DNA from: Polyangiaceae bacterium
GTDB taxonomy: Bacteria > Myxococcota_A > Polyangia > Polyangiales > Polyangiaceae
Length of the DNA: 64,000 nucleotides
NCBI GenBank assembly: GCA_013214025.1
Contig: JABSRN010000002.1
Span: forward strand, 1-64,000
Reading direction: 5' to 3'
Part shown: positions 56,867 through 64,000 of the stretch, one piece after another
How the letters are laid out: each line of letters opens with the position of its first letter
Position numbering within the stretch: position 1 is the first letter of the stretch
Program-made: the position numbers and the translations under genes
The notes under the pieces: generated by a model
Databases searched by the model: none
Seen by the model: the letters and a program-made list of their open reading frames with translations, nothing else
Told to the model about the DNA's origin: nothing

Positions 56867-57444
56867 CGATACACCTCCATTAGCTTGATCAGGCGGGGCG
56901 CGATTTGTACCTTCTGCTTCTTTGCCTGGGGCAGGTTTAGATACAGCTTGGGGCGTCCGCTTTTTAGCCCGATTCCGAGGACGATGCCCGCACGCACGGC
57001 GCTCAGTTCCGAACTCAGCGTCAGCACACTTGTCCCGTCGAGCTCACCGCCGATAGCTGCCGCTTCTTCTTCGAAGCTGCCTGCGAAGTAGGCCATGGCT
57101 GTTTTGCTCGACTTGATTTTTGAGGCGAGGGCTGCAGGGTTTTCATATGAATACAGTTCGACGGTGGCGTGAGTGCCGGCAAACTTTTTGGTTCTTGCGA
57201 TGCTCGATTTTACGCGGTGGGCGAGGCGTTTGCCCTGCGCGTCGCCGCGTTCGACGACCAGGATGTGCGCGCCTCCGCTGACGCGTTGTTTCATGTTCCG
57301 GTCGTAGCTCGAGACCTTGGCGGCCAAGCGCATCTGTAGCGTTACCGGGACTTTACGACTGTCGGCGAGTGCGAAGGATCCTAGGAGGACTGAGAGCGCA
57401 AGCGCTAGAACAAGCAGTCGGCGATGGGGAAAACGTATAGACAC
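56863..57444 (-). CDS. YfiR-like (DUF4154) periplasmic protein
   Basis: 193 residues: a signal sequence (RRLLVLALALSVLLGSFALAD), then KVPVTLQMRLAAKVSSYDRN, HILVVERGDA, AYFAGSFEEEAAAIGGELDGTSVLTLSSEL, and GIVLGIGLKSGRPKLYLNLPQAKKQKVQIAPRLIKLMEVY. The final NLPQAKK-x-L-x-L-ME segment is a YfiR/DUF4154 hallmark; these proteins sit beside TonB receptors or two-component sensors in many bacteria. It is the first gene of the operon with the TonB receptor and lipoprotein. Canonical YfiR inhibits a diguanylate cyclase, which is not seen here. Confidence 0.8.
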   Translation of the reverse strand: MSIRFPHRRLLVLALALSVLLGSFALADSRKVPVTLQMRLAAKVSSYDRNMKQRVSGGAHILVVERGDAQGKRLAHRVKSSIARTKKFAGTHATVELYSYENPAALASKIKSSKTAMAYFAGSFEEEAAAIGGELDGTSVLTLSSELSAVRAGIVLGIGLKSGRPKLYLNLPQAKKQKVQIAPRLIKLMEVYR

Positions 57445-57836
57445 GGATAGGCCGTAATTGGGAACGGTACAGCGGTGTTCCTACCGACCACAACGGCCAT
57501 TTGACGCTGCGGGTTAGTGGCGCCGCTAAAAACAACCGCCGACACTGCTGTCAGTGTGTCGCAACGGAGCGATGACGCGGCTATATCGTGCCTGTGTTCC
57601 AGAAAGGTCGAATAGAACGAACCTGCGGTGGAGCGAAGTGCTTCGACGGCTCAGTCGGTCGGACAGAGTTTTCGGGCTCAGAACACGGCCATTTTTTCGT
57701 GACGCCTGGGTCGGCTCCGGCACGGCGAGCGACCGGGACATTCGCCTACATGTAGTTGTTGAGCCCGAGTTGCCGGAAATATGGGCCCGCGTCGTAAGCG
57801 GAAAGAGGATAGTGCTGGGGAGGCCGATGTGGGGGG
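57445..57836. other. Intergenic region upstream of the YfiR operon
   Basis: About 390 bases between the YfiR start and the convergent end of the RCC1 gene on the same strand. Frames on the plus strand (57554-57943) lack signals or domains. This must contain the promoter of the YfiR-TonB operon; I see no clear -35/-10 or Fur-like box. Confidence 0.35.
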
Positions 57837-59249
57837 CTACGTGCCGACGGGAACCGTTGTCAAGAAGCTCATCTCAGCGTCATTGTTGCCGATGGTATTG
57901 GTTGAGTTCTGCCCGAGCGCCCATGCCCGGCCCCAACACTTGAGTGTCCCGTCGTCGAACACGGCACAGCTGGATTGATCTCCGCATCCGGCGCCTACAA
58001 CCCCGTCGCCGACCTGCGCCGGTGCCAAATGGCTCCCCATTTCGTCTGGTTCGTTGCCTCGGTAATGGTCGTCACCGATTCCGAGTTGGCCATAGTCATT
58101 GGCACCCCAACACTTGAACTCGCCATACACCATCAATACGCAAGCATGCCCGGCGCCGGCAGCCAGATGTTCGACCTTTCCGACCAGATCTACCAGGGGG
58201 AGATTATCACCCATCCGATCTGAAAGAGCGTCCACGCTGTCAGTGTTGCTCAGCCCCAGTTGCCCATGTATATTGATGCCCCAGCACTTCACATGGCCTG
58301 ATGTGAGATGTGCGCAAGTTGACTGCCCCATGCTGACGAGATGCTCCGCCGTAGCACCCGTACCGAGATCGAGCTCGGGCAACGCATCTCCCATAGTGCC
58401 GACGCTGTCGCCACGAATATCACTGTCGCCACGAATATCATTAGTTGACAACGTACCCCAGCACTTGACTGAGCCGCCATCGAGGATGGCACAGGTCGGG
58501 TTGCCGATGGCGATGCCGATGGCGGTGCGCCCCGTGCCCAGATCCACGGCGGGCAAGTTGTCGCCCATCTGGCCGGGAAGCGCGCCAATCGTGACCTCGC
58601 CAGCGATCTCGAGCCCCAACAGTCCGTTATAGTTTTTGCCCCAGCACTTGAGCGAGCCGTCGTCGAGGACAGCGCAGGCGTGGTAGGCTCCCACGTCGAT
58701 GGCCACGGCTGTGCGATCGGTTCCCAGGTCCACGGTGGGCAGGTTGTCACCCATCTCTTCGGCCAATTCGCCCCGCGGCAGTGTATCGCCGATTCCGAGC
58801 TGACCGGCGGCATTGTCCCCCCAACACTTGACGGAACCGTCGTCTAAGATGGCGCAGCTGTAGGACTTTCCTGTTGCGAAGCTCGCGACCAGTCGGTCGC
58901 TACCAAAATCGACGGGGGCGAGGTTGTCGCCCATGTCGTCCACACCAGGCTCGACGCCGAGGGAAATATCGGGTCCCAGGCCATGTCCTAGCTCTGGCCC
59001 AGCTTGACCCCAACACTTGAGCGATCCGTTCCGCAGCAGCGCGCAGGTGTGGTTTTCTCCGCCGTCGACAGAGAGCACGTCCCAGGGCAGTGGCTCTCGC
59101 ACATAGGCGTCTTCGGGCACGCCTCCGCTTTCCGCGGACGGTTCAAATAGCGACGTCATGGCTTCGGGGCGTTCTTTAGCGCCGCAAGCGACGTAGCCGA
59201 CGCTACATAGAAGGGATACGGGCATCAGATATCGGAGTTTCAAGCGCAT
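57837..59249 (-). CDS. RCC1-repeat lipoprotein
   Basis: 470 residues: lipobox near GYVAC, then seven RCC1-type blades of about 50 residues, each with a CAxLDDGSVKCWG signature (CALLRNGSLKCWG, CAILDDGSVKCWG, CAVLDDGSLKCWG, CAILDGGSVKCWG, CAHLTSGHVKCWG, CVLMVYGEFKCWG, CAVFDDGTLKCWG). Each blade carries two cysteines that could form a disulfide. A 7-bladed propeller is expected. Spacers have GDNLP-x-VDLG repeats. Blade 4 carries an 18-bp DNA duplication. It is exported to the outer membrane; such proteins are abundant in myxobacteria with unknown ligands. Confidence 0.88.
   Translation of the reverse strand: MRLKLRYLMPVSLLCSVGYVACGAKERPEAMTSLFEPSAESGGVPEDAYVREPLPWDVLSVDGGENHTCALLRNGSLKCWGQAGPELGHGLGPDISLGVEPGVDDMGDNLAPVDFGSDRLVASFATGKSYSCAILDDGSVKCWGDNAAGQLGIGDTLPRGELAEEMGDNLPTVDLGTDRTAVAIDVGAYHACAVLDDGSLKCWGKNYNGLLGLEIAGEVTIGALPGQMGDNLPAVDLGTGRTAIGIAIGNPTCAILDGGSVKCWGTLSTNDIRGDSDIRGDSVGTMGDALPELDLGTGATAEHLVSMGQSTCAHLTSGHVKCWGINIHGQLGLSNTDSVDALSDRMGDNLPLVDLVGKVEHLAAGAGHACVLMVYGEFKCWGANDYGQLGIGDDHYRGNEPDEMGSHLAPAQVGDGVVGAGCGDQSSCAVFDDGTLKCWGRAWALGQNSTNTIGNNDAEMSFLTTVPVGT
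58405..58440 (-). repeat. Perfect tandem 18-bp duplication
   Basis: CTGTCGCCACGAATATCA occurs twice (58405-58422, 58423-58440), adding six residues (DIRGDS) between RCC1 blades. It keeps the frame, so the protein tolerates it. Confidence 0.9.
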
Positions 59250-59438
59250 CCCGTGAGTGTTGCAGAGATCGCCGCAAAGCGGCCGGAAAACCGTCTACGT
59301 GGATTCGGGGGTGAGTCTAGTTTCAAATGATTGCTATTTCTGTGGGCCTAGAGCTCCCGTTGTCCGTCATCTCAAAGATCCCCCACCCGCGCGGCCCGAC
59401 GTTGAGTACCTCTCGGGTTGATGCCATAGGCATGGCAC

Positions 59439-59816
59439 ATGCCAGCTACAGACTTTGTCCGGGATTTGGGCGCGCGATGGGACGGCTACGATGACGGCCG
59501 CTACTTGGTCTCCTTAGTTATCGACAAGGGCAGGCACCAGAACGGTGGGGGCACGGTTCACGGCGGGGTCATCTGCAGCTTGCTCGATGCCGCCATGGGC
59601 AAGGTTTTCTACGACAGCATCGCCGAATCTGGGAGCAAGACAGCGACGCTGGAGATCAAAGTCAATTTCCTGAAGGCGGCGAAGCTGGGCACTCTGCGGG
59701 CCTACGGAACATTGGTGAAAGGCACGCGTCGTACAGGCTACGTGGAGGGGCACATCGAGGACGATGACGGCAATCTGATCGCAAAGGGCTCGTCGACGTT
59801 TATTGTTCTAGTTTGA
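59439..59816 (+). CDS. PaaI-type hotdog-fold thioesterase
   Basis: 125 residues with the hotdog pattern: GGGTVHGGVICSLLDAAMGKV (the HGG motif and the first catalytic helix), TATLEIKVNFLKAAKLGTLRAYGTLVKGTRRTGYVEGHIEDDDGNLIAKGSSTFIVL. Members hydrolyse acyl-CoA thioesters in lipid or aromatic catabolism. The size is as expected and no fusion is present. It lies between lipoprotein genes; no operon partner is obvious. The ATG at 59439 is the first plausible start. Confidence 0.85.
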   Translation: MPATDFVRDLGARWDGYDDGRYLVSLVIDKGRHQNGGGTVHGGVICSLLDAAMGKVFYDSIAESGSKTATLEIKVNFLKAAKLGTLRAYGTLVKGTRRTGYVEGHIEDDDGNLIAKGSSTFIVLV

Positions 59817-59938
59817 GGAGACACCCTCCGAGGAGATACCGGAGGTTCAGCTAGAGCTGCGGCGCCCGAATGTCTTGGGGCGGGAGTATTTGTACTACCG
59901 CTGTGAGAATGTGAAATTTCATTGAAACTGGAGCGTTC

Positions 59939-60937
59939 ATGGCGCACCTTCGCTCTATGAACCGCACATTTAAGTTTTGGGTACCGGTCTTCGGATTTGT
60001 TTCCACCGCAGCGGTCGGCTGCGCAGACGATGAGAAGAGCGGCCCCGCTCCTGTCGAAAAGAGCGAATATGCAGGGCTGAGCGCAGACTCGTTCTGCGGG
60101 CCCTTCTACAACTGCAATTGCGGAAGTCAAGCGAACCAGCCCTATGGCACGGAGGAAGCCTGCAACGCGACGCTCACTCGAAGCGCCCAGGAAGGCATCG
60201 CCGACGCCGATCAGGCCGGTTTGATCTATAGCGCCCAGTGTGCGGGCGCAGATATAGCGGCGATGAATGCCATTGGCTGCGACCGGGACTCGATAGAATG
60301 GGGTTCGGCGGAGTGCTCCGTCTGTAATGTCTTTTACGGTGACAAGCCGGATGCCGCCCAGTGCGAAGTGTTTGATATTCCCGGTTTCGGATCGCCATCG
60401 AATTGTGTTCAGGGACTCGACTGCATCTTCGGGCGCTGTGAAAGTCCCTGCGCTGAGTCGGGAACGCAGCCGGGACAACCGCCGGGCATCGGCGATTCCT
60501 GCGTTCAGGATGGCTATTGCGATGCGATCGCCTATTGCGACTATGACGGGTACGTATGTCGTGCCCTACCGGAGCTGGGGGAGTCCTGTTCTGACGCCGG
60601 ATGGTGTGCTGGCGGCGCTAGTTGCGACTACGAAGCCGACCGCTGTGTGGCCCCGGCAGCAGCCGGAGAGAGCTGCGACTACGCCACGCTGAACTGGCTA
60701 GAGTGTGAGGCTGGGCTGCTTTGTACGGATGGCACCTGCAGCACCCGTGCGGGCGCGGGCCAGCCGTGCGGCTATGGCAGCGTTTGCGAGTTGGAGCTGA
60801 TGTGCCAGGGCGGTACCTGTGGAACTCCGTTGCAAGACGGCGCTGCCTGCGACATCGAGATAGATTTTTGCAACGGTTACTGCGACTTCGGCAGCTGCGC
60901 AGGCTCCGCCATGATCTGTCAGGCCTACACCTATTAG
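59939..60937 (+). CDS. Cys-rich (Dickkopf-like) lipoprotein
   Basis: 332 residues; the ATG at 59939 has GGAGCG upstream; a second ATG at 59957 is possible. A signal with lipobox AAVGC is followed by an early region with Cys pairs (FCGPFYNCNCG, CSVCNVFYG). Repeats of about 35 residues follow, with the plan LGESC-x-CAGG-x-CDY-x-RCV (ELGESCSDAGWCAGGASC, AGESCDYATLNW, GQPCGYGSVCELELMC, GAACDIEIDFC). These resemble the 25746-27809 protein. Exported and disulfide-rich; probably a surface or matrix protein. Function unknown. Confidence 0.8.
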   Translation: MAHLRSMNRTFKFWVPVFGFVSTAAVGCADDEKSGPAPVEKSEYAGLSADSFCGPFYNCNCGSQANQPYGTEEACNATLTRSAQEGIADADQAGLIYSAQCAGADIAAMNAIGCDRDSIEWGSAECSVCNVFYGDKPDAAQCEVFDIPGFGSPSNCVQGLDCIFGRCESPCAESGTQPGQPPGIGDSCVQDGYCDAIAYCDYDGYVCRALPELGESCSDAGWCAGGASCDYEADRCVAPAAAGESCDYATLNWLECEAGLLCTDGTCSTRAGAGQPCGYGSVCELELMCQGGTCGTPLQDGAACDIEIDFCNGYCDFGSCAGSAMICQAYTY

Positions 60938-61084
60938 CATCAGGGCCACTTAGTATCAGGGCTACAATTGTAACGGCGCAGCTCGGATACTCCCGAGCTG
61001 CGGAGGCTCCCCGGCGTGGTAGGCTCGCGGCCTCCCGCGATGCCTTTTCCGGAGTTTTCCACTTGACTGATCGCCGCTCTGGCG

Positions 61085-61774
61085 GTGACCACCGGATCCA
61101 TACTCCAGGGATCCATCGGTATCGGCCTGGCGATCATCTCGGCGCCTATCCTACTGATGGTCGAACCGGTGTTGGTACCTGGGCCGTTGCTGTTGTGTGC
61201 CGTTTGTTTGACGGCCATCGTCGCCTTCCGGGAGCGAGAGTTTATGGACCGATCGAAGATCGGCTGGGCCCTGGTGGGGCGCATGCCAGGCACCTTAGTG
61301 GGGCTCGCGCTGCTCTCCGCGATTCCTACCCAGCAGACGTCTGTATTTCTGGCGGGCATGTTGCTGTTCGCTGTGGTGCTCAGCGGTATCGGTCGCGCCC
61401 AATGGAAACCTCGTCCGCTATCCCTCACTGTCGCCGGTTGTCTGTCGGGAATAATGGGCACGACGACATCCGTCGGCGGTCCCCCGATGGCTCTGCTCTT
61501 TGTGGAGAGCTCGGGTTCCGCCCTCCGAGGCACGCTCTCGGGGTTCTTCTTCGTGGGCGCGTCGGTATCGTCTATCGGACTGGCCCTCACTGGAAGGCTG
61601 GGTTGGACGGAGCTGTGTTGGGCGGCCAGTCTGTTACCCGCGGTAGTGTTGGGCACTCAGTTGTCGCGCTATACGGCTCGCATCTTGGCTCGTAAGGGCA
61701 GCCGGGGAGCGGTCTTGATCGCGTCGGGCACCGCCGCCACTGTCGCACTGGTGCGCAGTTGCTTCGGGTACTGA
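61085..61774 (+). CDS. TauE/SafE-family membrane transporter (sulfite exporter-like)
   Basis: 229 residues from a GTG at 61085. TauE/SafE signatures: GSILQGSIGIGLAIISAPILLMV (first helix pair with conserved G-x2-GxG), GTLVGLALLSAIPTQQ, and the second repeat GIMGTTTSVGGPPMALLFVES. Seven to eight helices. Export of sulfite, sulfoacetate or other small anions is the usual guess. The N-terminal helix seems slightly short: an in-frame CTG at 61067 with GGAG upstream (LIAALAV...) would complete it, so the true start may be this rarer codon. Confidence 0.75.
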   Translation: MTTGSILQGSIGIGLAIISAPILLMVEPVLVPGPLLLCAVCLTAIVAFREREFMDRSKIGWALVGRMPGTLVGLALLSAIPTQQTSVFLAGMLLFAVVLSGIGRAQWKPRPLSLTVAGCLSGIMGTTTSVGGPPMALLFVESSGSALRGTLSGFFFVGASVSSIGLALTGRLGWTELCWAASLLPAVVLGTQLSRYTARILARKGSRGAVLIASGTAATVALVRSCFGY

Positions 61775-61890
61775 GCGGGGCGCCGGATCGTGAGCTCTGT
61801 TCTGATGCCGTGTCGACAAAACATCCTCAGCTGTGGCGAAGCCCACCACAATGCGCTGAAGTCATGGGCGTCAATTGAGCTCGGCGCTGG

Positions 61891-62886
61891 TCAGTTGAGC
61901 GCTCCGATATCCGCCGCGTTGTCGCCGGCGGATATCGGAGCGCCGGCAGCTGCCTTCTGGGAAGCGCGCTGATAGGCCTGCAGCTCTTCGAGCAGTCGTC
62001 GGTTGACCGACAATAGATCTGCCATGAACCCCATCATGAAAGTGTTGAAACCCATGATCAGGAGGACCGAGCCAAGCAGTAGCGATTGAATGTGTCCGCC
62101 GCCGTCACCGTGGAAATAGTGCCAGAGGAAGCGGAGCCCGATCGCGGCGCCAGTACCGAATAATACGGCGCCGACCATCAGAAAGAAGCGGAAGGGCCGA
62201 TACACGACGAGGATCCGAAATACCGTGAGCACGGACTTGCGGATGTAGGACGGGATGCTGCGCACCAATCGAGAAGGCCGTAGATCGCCGTTTACCCGAA
62301 TGGGCACGGACACCACGCTCAGGTTCTTTTGCCCTGCCTGGACGATGGTTTCCAAGGTGTAGGTGTGGTCGCTGAACACGTTCATGCTGCAAGCGGCGCT
62401 CCGGCTGTAGGCGCGGAATCCACTGGGGGCGTCCGCTACGGACGTGCCGCTCATCACACGCACAAAAGAGCTGCCCAGACCCTGCAGGCGTTTCTTGATG
62501 CCTGAAAAATGCTGGATGTTCGAGATGGGGCGCGCCCCGATCACGATGTCGGCTTCTTGAGCGACGATGGGCGCGACCAATTTTTCGATGTCGGCGCCGT
62601 TGTATTGGTTGTCCGCGTCTGTGTTGACGATAATGTCGGCGCCTAGCTCGAGGCCGGTACGGATGCCGAGCATGAAGGCCTTGGCCAATCCCTGATTGCT
62701 CGGGAATCGCACCACGTGGTGCACGCCGTTTTGACGGGCGACCTCGGAGGTGTTGTCTTCGCTGCCGTCATCGATCACCAGCCACTCGACGACGTCGACT
62801 CCTGGCAGCGTCTTGGGTAGATCCCCCAGGGCGATGGCCAGGGTGCCGGCCTCGTTGAGACAGGGAATTTGGATGATCACTTTCAT
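61891..62886 (-). CDS. GT2-family glycosyltransferase with C-terminal membrane helices (DPM-like)
   Basis: 331 residues: IIQIPCLNEAGTLAIALGDLP opens the GT-A fold; LVIDDGSEDNTSEVAR gives the donor motif; NTDADNQY is the metal-binding DxD; GTSVADAPSGFRAYSR near residue 155 is the acceptor loop. Two membrane helices (FFLMVGAVLFGTGAAIGLRF, SLLLGSVLLIMGFNTFMMGFM) follow, as in polyprenyl-phosphate glycosyltransferases. It probably transfers a sugar to a lipid carrier for cell-surface glycans. An inverted repeat (61899-61943) forms its last codons. It is divergent from the CMP-sugar synthetase gene. Confidence 0.9.
   Translation of the reverse strand: MKVIIQIPCLNEAGTLAIALGDLPKTLPGVDVVEWLVIDDGSEDNTSEVARQNGVHHVVRFPSNQGLAKAFMLGIRTGLELGADIIVNTDADNQYNGADIEKLVAPIVAQEADIVIGARPISNIQHFSGIKKRLQGLGSSFVRVMSGTSVADAPSGFRAYSRSAACSMNVFSDHTYTLETIVQAGQKNLSVVSVPIRVNGDLRPSRLVRSIPSYIRKSVLTVFRILVVYRPFRFFLMVGAVLFGTGAAIGLRFLWHYFHGDGGGHIQSLLLGSVLLIMGFNTFMMGFMADLLSVNRRLLEELQAYQRASQKAAAGAPISAGDNAADIGALN
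61899..61943. repeat. Perfect inverted repeat, 17-bp arms, 11-nt loop
   Basis: Arms at 61899-61915 and 61927-61943 are exact reverse complements. The repeat lies within the last 15 codons of the GT2 gene (minus strand), reaching to 6 bases before the stop. It may act as a terminator-like stem or may be a late inverted duplication. Confidence 0.85.
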
Positions 62887-63099
62887 GGGTTCAGCGCTCG
62901 ATCATTGCGCAAATCCCTTGAATTCAGGCGCGCAAGGAGCGCTGTGTATCAGTGCCGCTCGTTCCCGGCAACTCCGAGCCGGGGACGCCTGGCGGGGGCT
63001 AAGTGTGCGACTTTGGGAGTCCCGGGCCGGCGCGCCCCGACGTTGACGCCAACAACCTTTCGGGGAATCATCGAGGTCTCCCGAGTGGATAACGATTTC

Positions 63100-64000
63100 A
63101 TGAGCGTATTGGCCGTCATTCCCGCCCGTGGCGGGTCCAAGGGGATCCCGAGGAAAAACCTGCGGCCGCTGGCCGGGAGGCCACTGTTGGGCTGGGTCAT
63201 CCAAGCCTGTCAGCAGTCAAAATCTGTGGACCGTGTGGTGGTGTCGACCGACAGCGAGGAGATCGCCGTGGTGGCTCGACGCTTGGGTGCGGAGGTCATT
63301 CTGCGAGATCCCAAGCTTGCCGAGGACGTGGTCACGCTCGATCCTGTCATTCACGACGCGGTGACTTAGCTGGAGGCGGCTGGCGGACGGTTCGACCAGG
63401 TGCTGACGGTGCAACCGACGAGCCCGATGCTGCGGCCCCGCATCCTCGATCGCGTCGTTGCAGAGCTGAAGGCGGAGGGCGCACCGGATACCGTTCTGAC
63501 CGCCGTAGACGATACTCATCTGGCCTGGGAAGACGGGCCAGACGGTCCGGTACCGGCATATGAAGCTCGGCTCAACCGGCAGCAGTTGCCGAAGAGGTAT
63601 CGAGAGACGGGCGCAGTTCTCGGCGCTCAGCGCCACGCGGTGCAGCCGGGATCGCGGATCGGTAAGCGGGTGGGCCTGGTGCTCATGGATCCCCTCGACG
63701 GGATCGACATAGATGGCCCCGACGATTGGCTGATGGCGGAAGCCGCCCTAGGTCAGCGGCGCATTGCGTTCTGGGTGATCGGCAACGCTCGTCAGGGATT
63801 GGGCCACGTGACGCGAGTGATGACGCTCATCGAAGGGCTCAGCGGGCACCACTGTCGGATATTTTGCGAGCCCGACCAAACGCTGGCGATCGAGCGCCTT
63901 CGCTCTGCATTTTTTCCGGTTGTCGTCGTGGAAAAGAACGCACGTATAGCGGCGCTGGCCGATTTTGGCGCTCACCTCATTGTGCACGACGAGCTCGATA
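63100..64000 (+). pseudogene. CMP-sugar synthetase fused to PseG-like domain; in-frame TAG; 3' end beyond window
   Basis: The ATG at 63100 opens an N-acylneuraminate-type cytidylyltransferase: IPARGGSKGIPRKNLRPLAG (CTP loop), VVVSTDSEEIA, then TVQPTSPMLRPR and DIDGPDDWLMAEAAL (metal and end motifs). A TAG at 63367-63369 breaks the frame between DAVT and LEAAGGRFDQ; the same frame then runs on without stop to the window edge. After the synthetase (about residue 225) comes FWVIGNARQGLGHVTRVMTLIEGL, the glycine-rich start of a PseG/SpsG-type GT-B-like domain. The two together activate or process a nonulosonic acid such as pseudaminic acid. The gene is 3'-truncated. Gene or sequence error at the stop is undecided. 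Confidence 0.7.

Overview
The window looks like a chromosome segment of a Myxococcota (myxobacterium-like) genome. The evidence is high GC, many Cys-rich lipoproteins with myxobacterial-type repeats, TPR/PEGA proteins, a TPR-Ser/Thr kinase, RCC1 and LamG surface proteins, DUF1554-like and C-type lectin domains, and a polyketide/lipid gene group. The order within the phylum cannot be read from this sequence. No rRNA, tRNA or CRISPR array was seen.

Layout. 1-2.5 kb is a graveyard of gene remnants: an IS3 OrfA start, a TMTC-like fragment, a frameshifted LamG lipoprotein, a frameshifted TPR-type protein and a glyoxalase tail. 2.7-7.4 kb is an MBOAT O-acyltransferase coupled to a 1083-residue SGNH/beta-propeller/SGNH protein, a likely polysaccharide-modification pair. 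8.3-12.6 kb holds a Rieske oxygenase, a broken DUF1554-like lipoprotein and a Cys-rich/NHL lipoprotein. 12.7-17.4 kb is a DUF3604 protein divergent from a PPIase-HupE/UreJ pair. 17.3-24.8 kb is the most striking part: two fatty-acid desaturases (one with cytochrome b5) flank a KS-ACP-sulfotransferase-thioesterase protein related to the terminal-alkene-forming end of CurM and cyanobacterial olefin synthases, but without AT or KR. 25-35 kb carries lipoproteins, a glycosyltransferase, a decayed IS3 element, a PEGA/C-type lectin operon, an outer-membrane protein and a zinc peptidase. 36-43.8 kb contains many broken genes plus an intact alternative oxidase (AOX) and a second glycosyltransferase. 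44-49.9 kb has a sterol-desaturase family protein, an interrupted membrane protein, a cytochrome P450, remnants of VWA and LysR proteins, and a YceI lipoprotein. 50-57.4 kb has a TPR-kinase, an SDR, and a YfiR-TonB receptor-lipoprotein operon. 57.8-64 kb has an RCC1 lipoprotein, a hotdog thioesterase, a Cys-rich lipoprotein, a TauE/SafE permease, a GT2 and a CMP-sugar synthetase fused to a PseG-like domain that runs off the window.

How the genes work together. The strongest theme is lipid and envelope chemistry: desaturases, KS-ST-TE, sterol desaturase, P450, Rieske oxygenase and hotdog thioesterase for lipids; MBOAT/SGNH, GT1, GT2 and CMP-sugar genes for surface glycans; and a large set of exported Cys-rich lipoproteins.

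Caution. At least ten genes are interrupted by frameshifts, several beside G/C homopolymers, or by single in-frame stops of all three kinds. This may be true decay or consensus error in the assembly. I mark those genes as pseudogenes but give the full span of recognisable coding sequence. All functions are read from motifs by eye; no database search was run.
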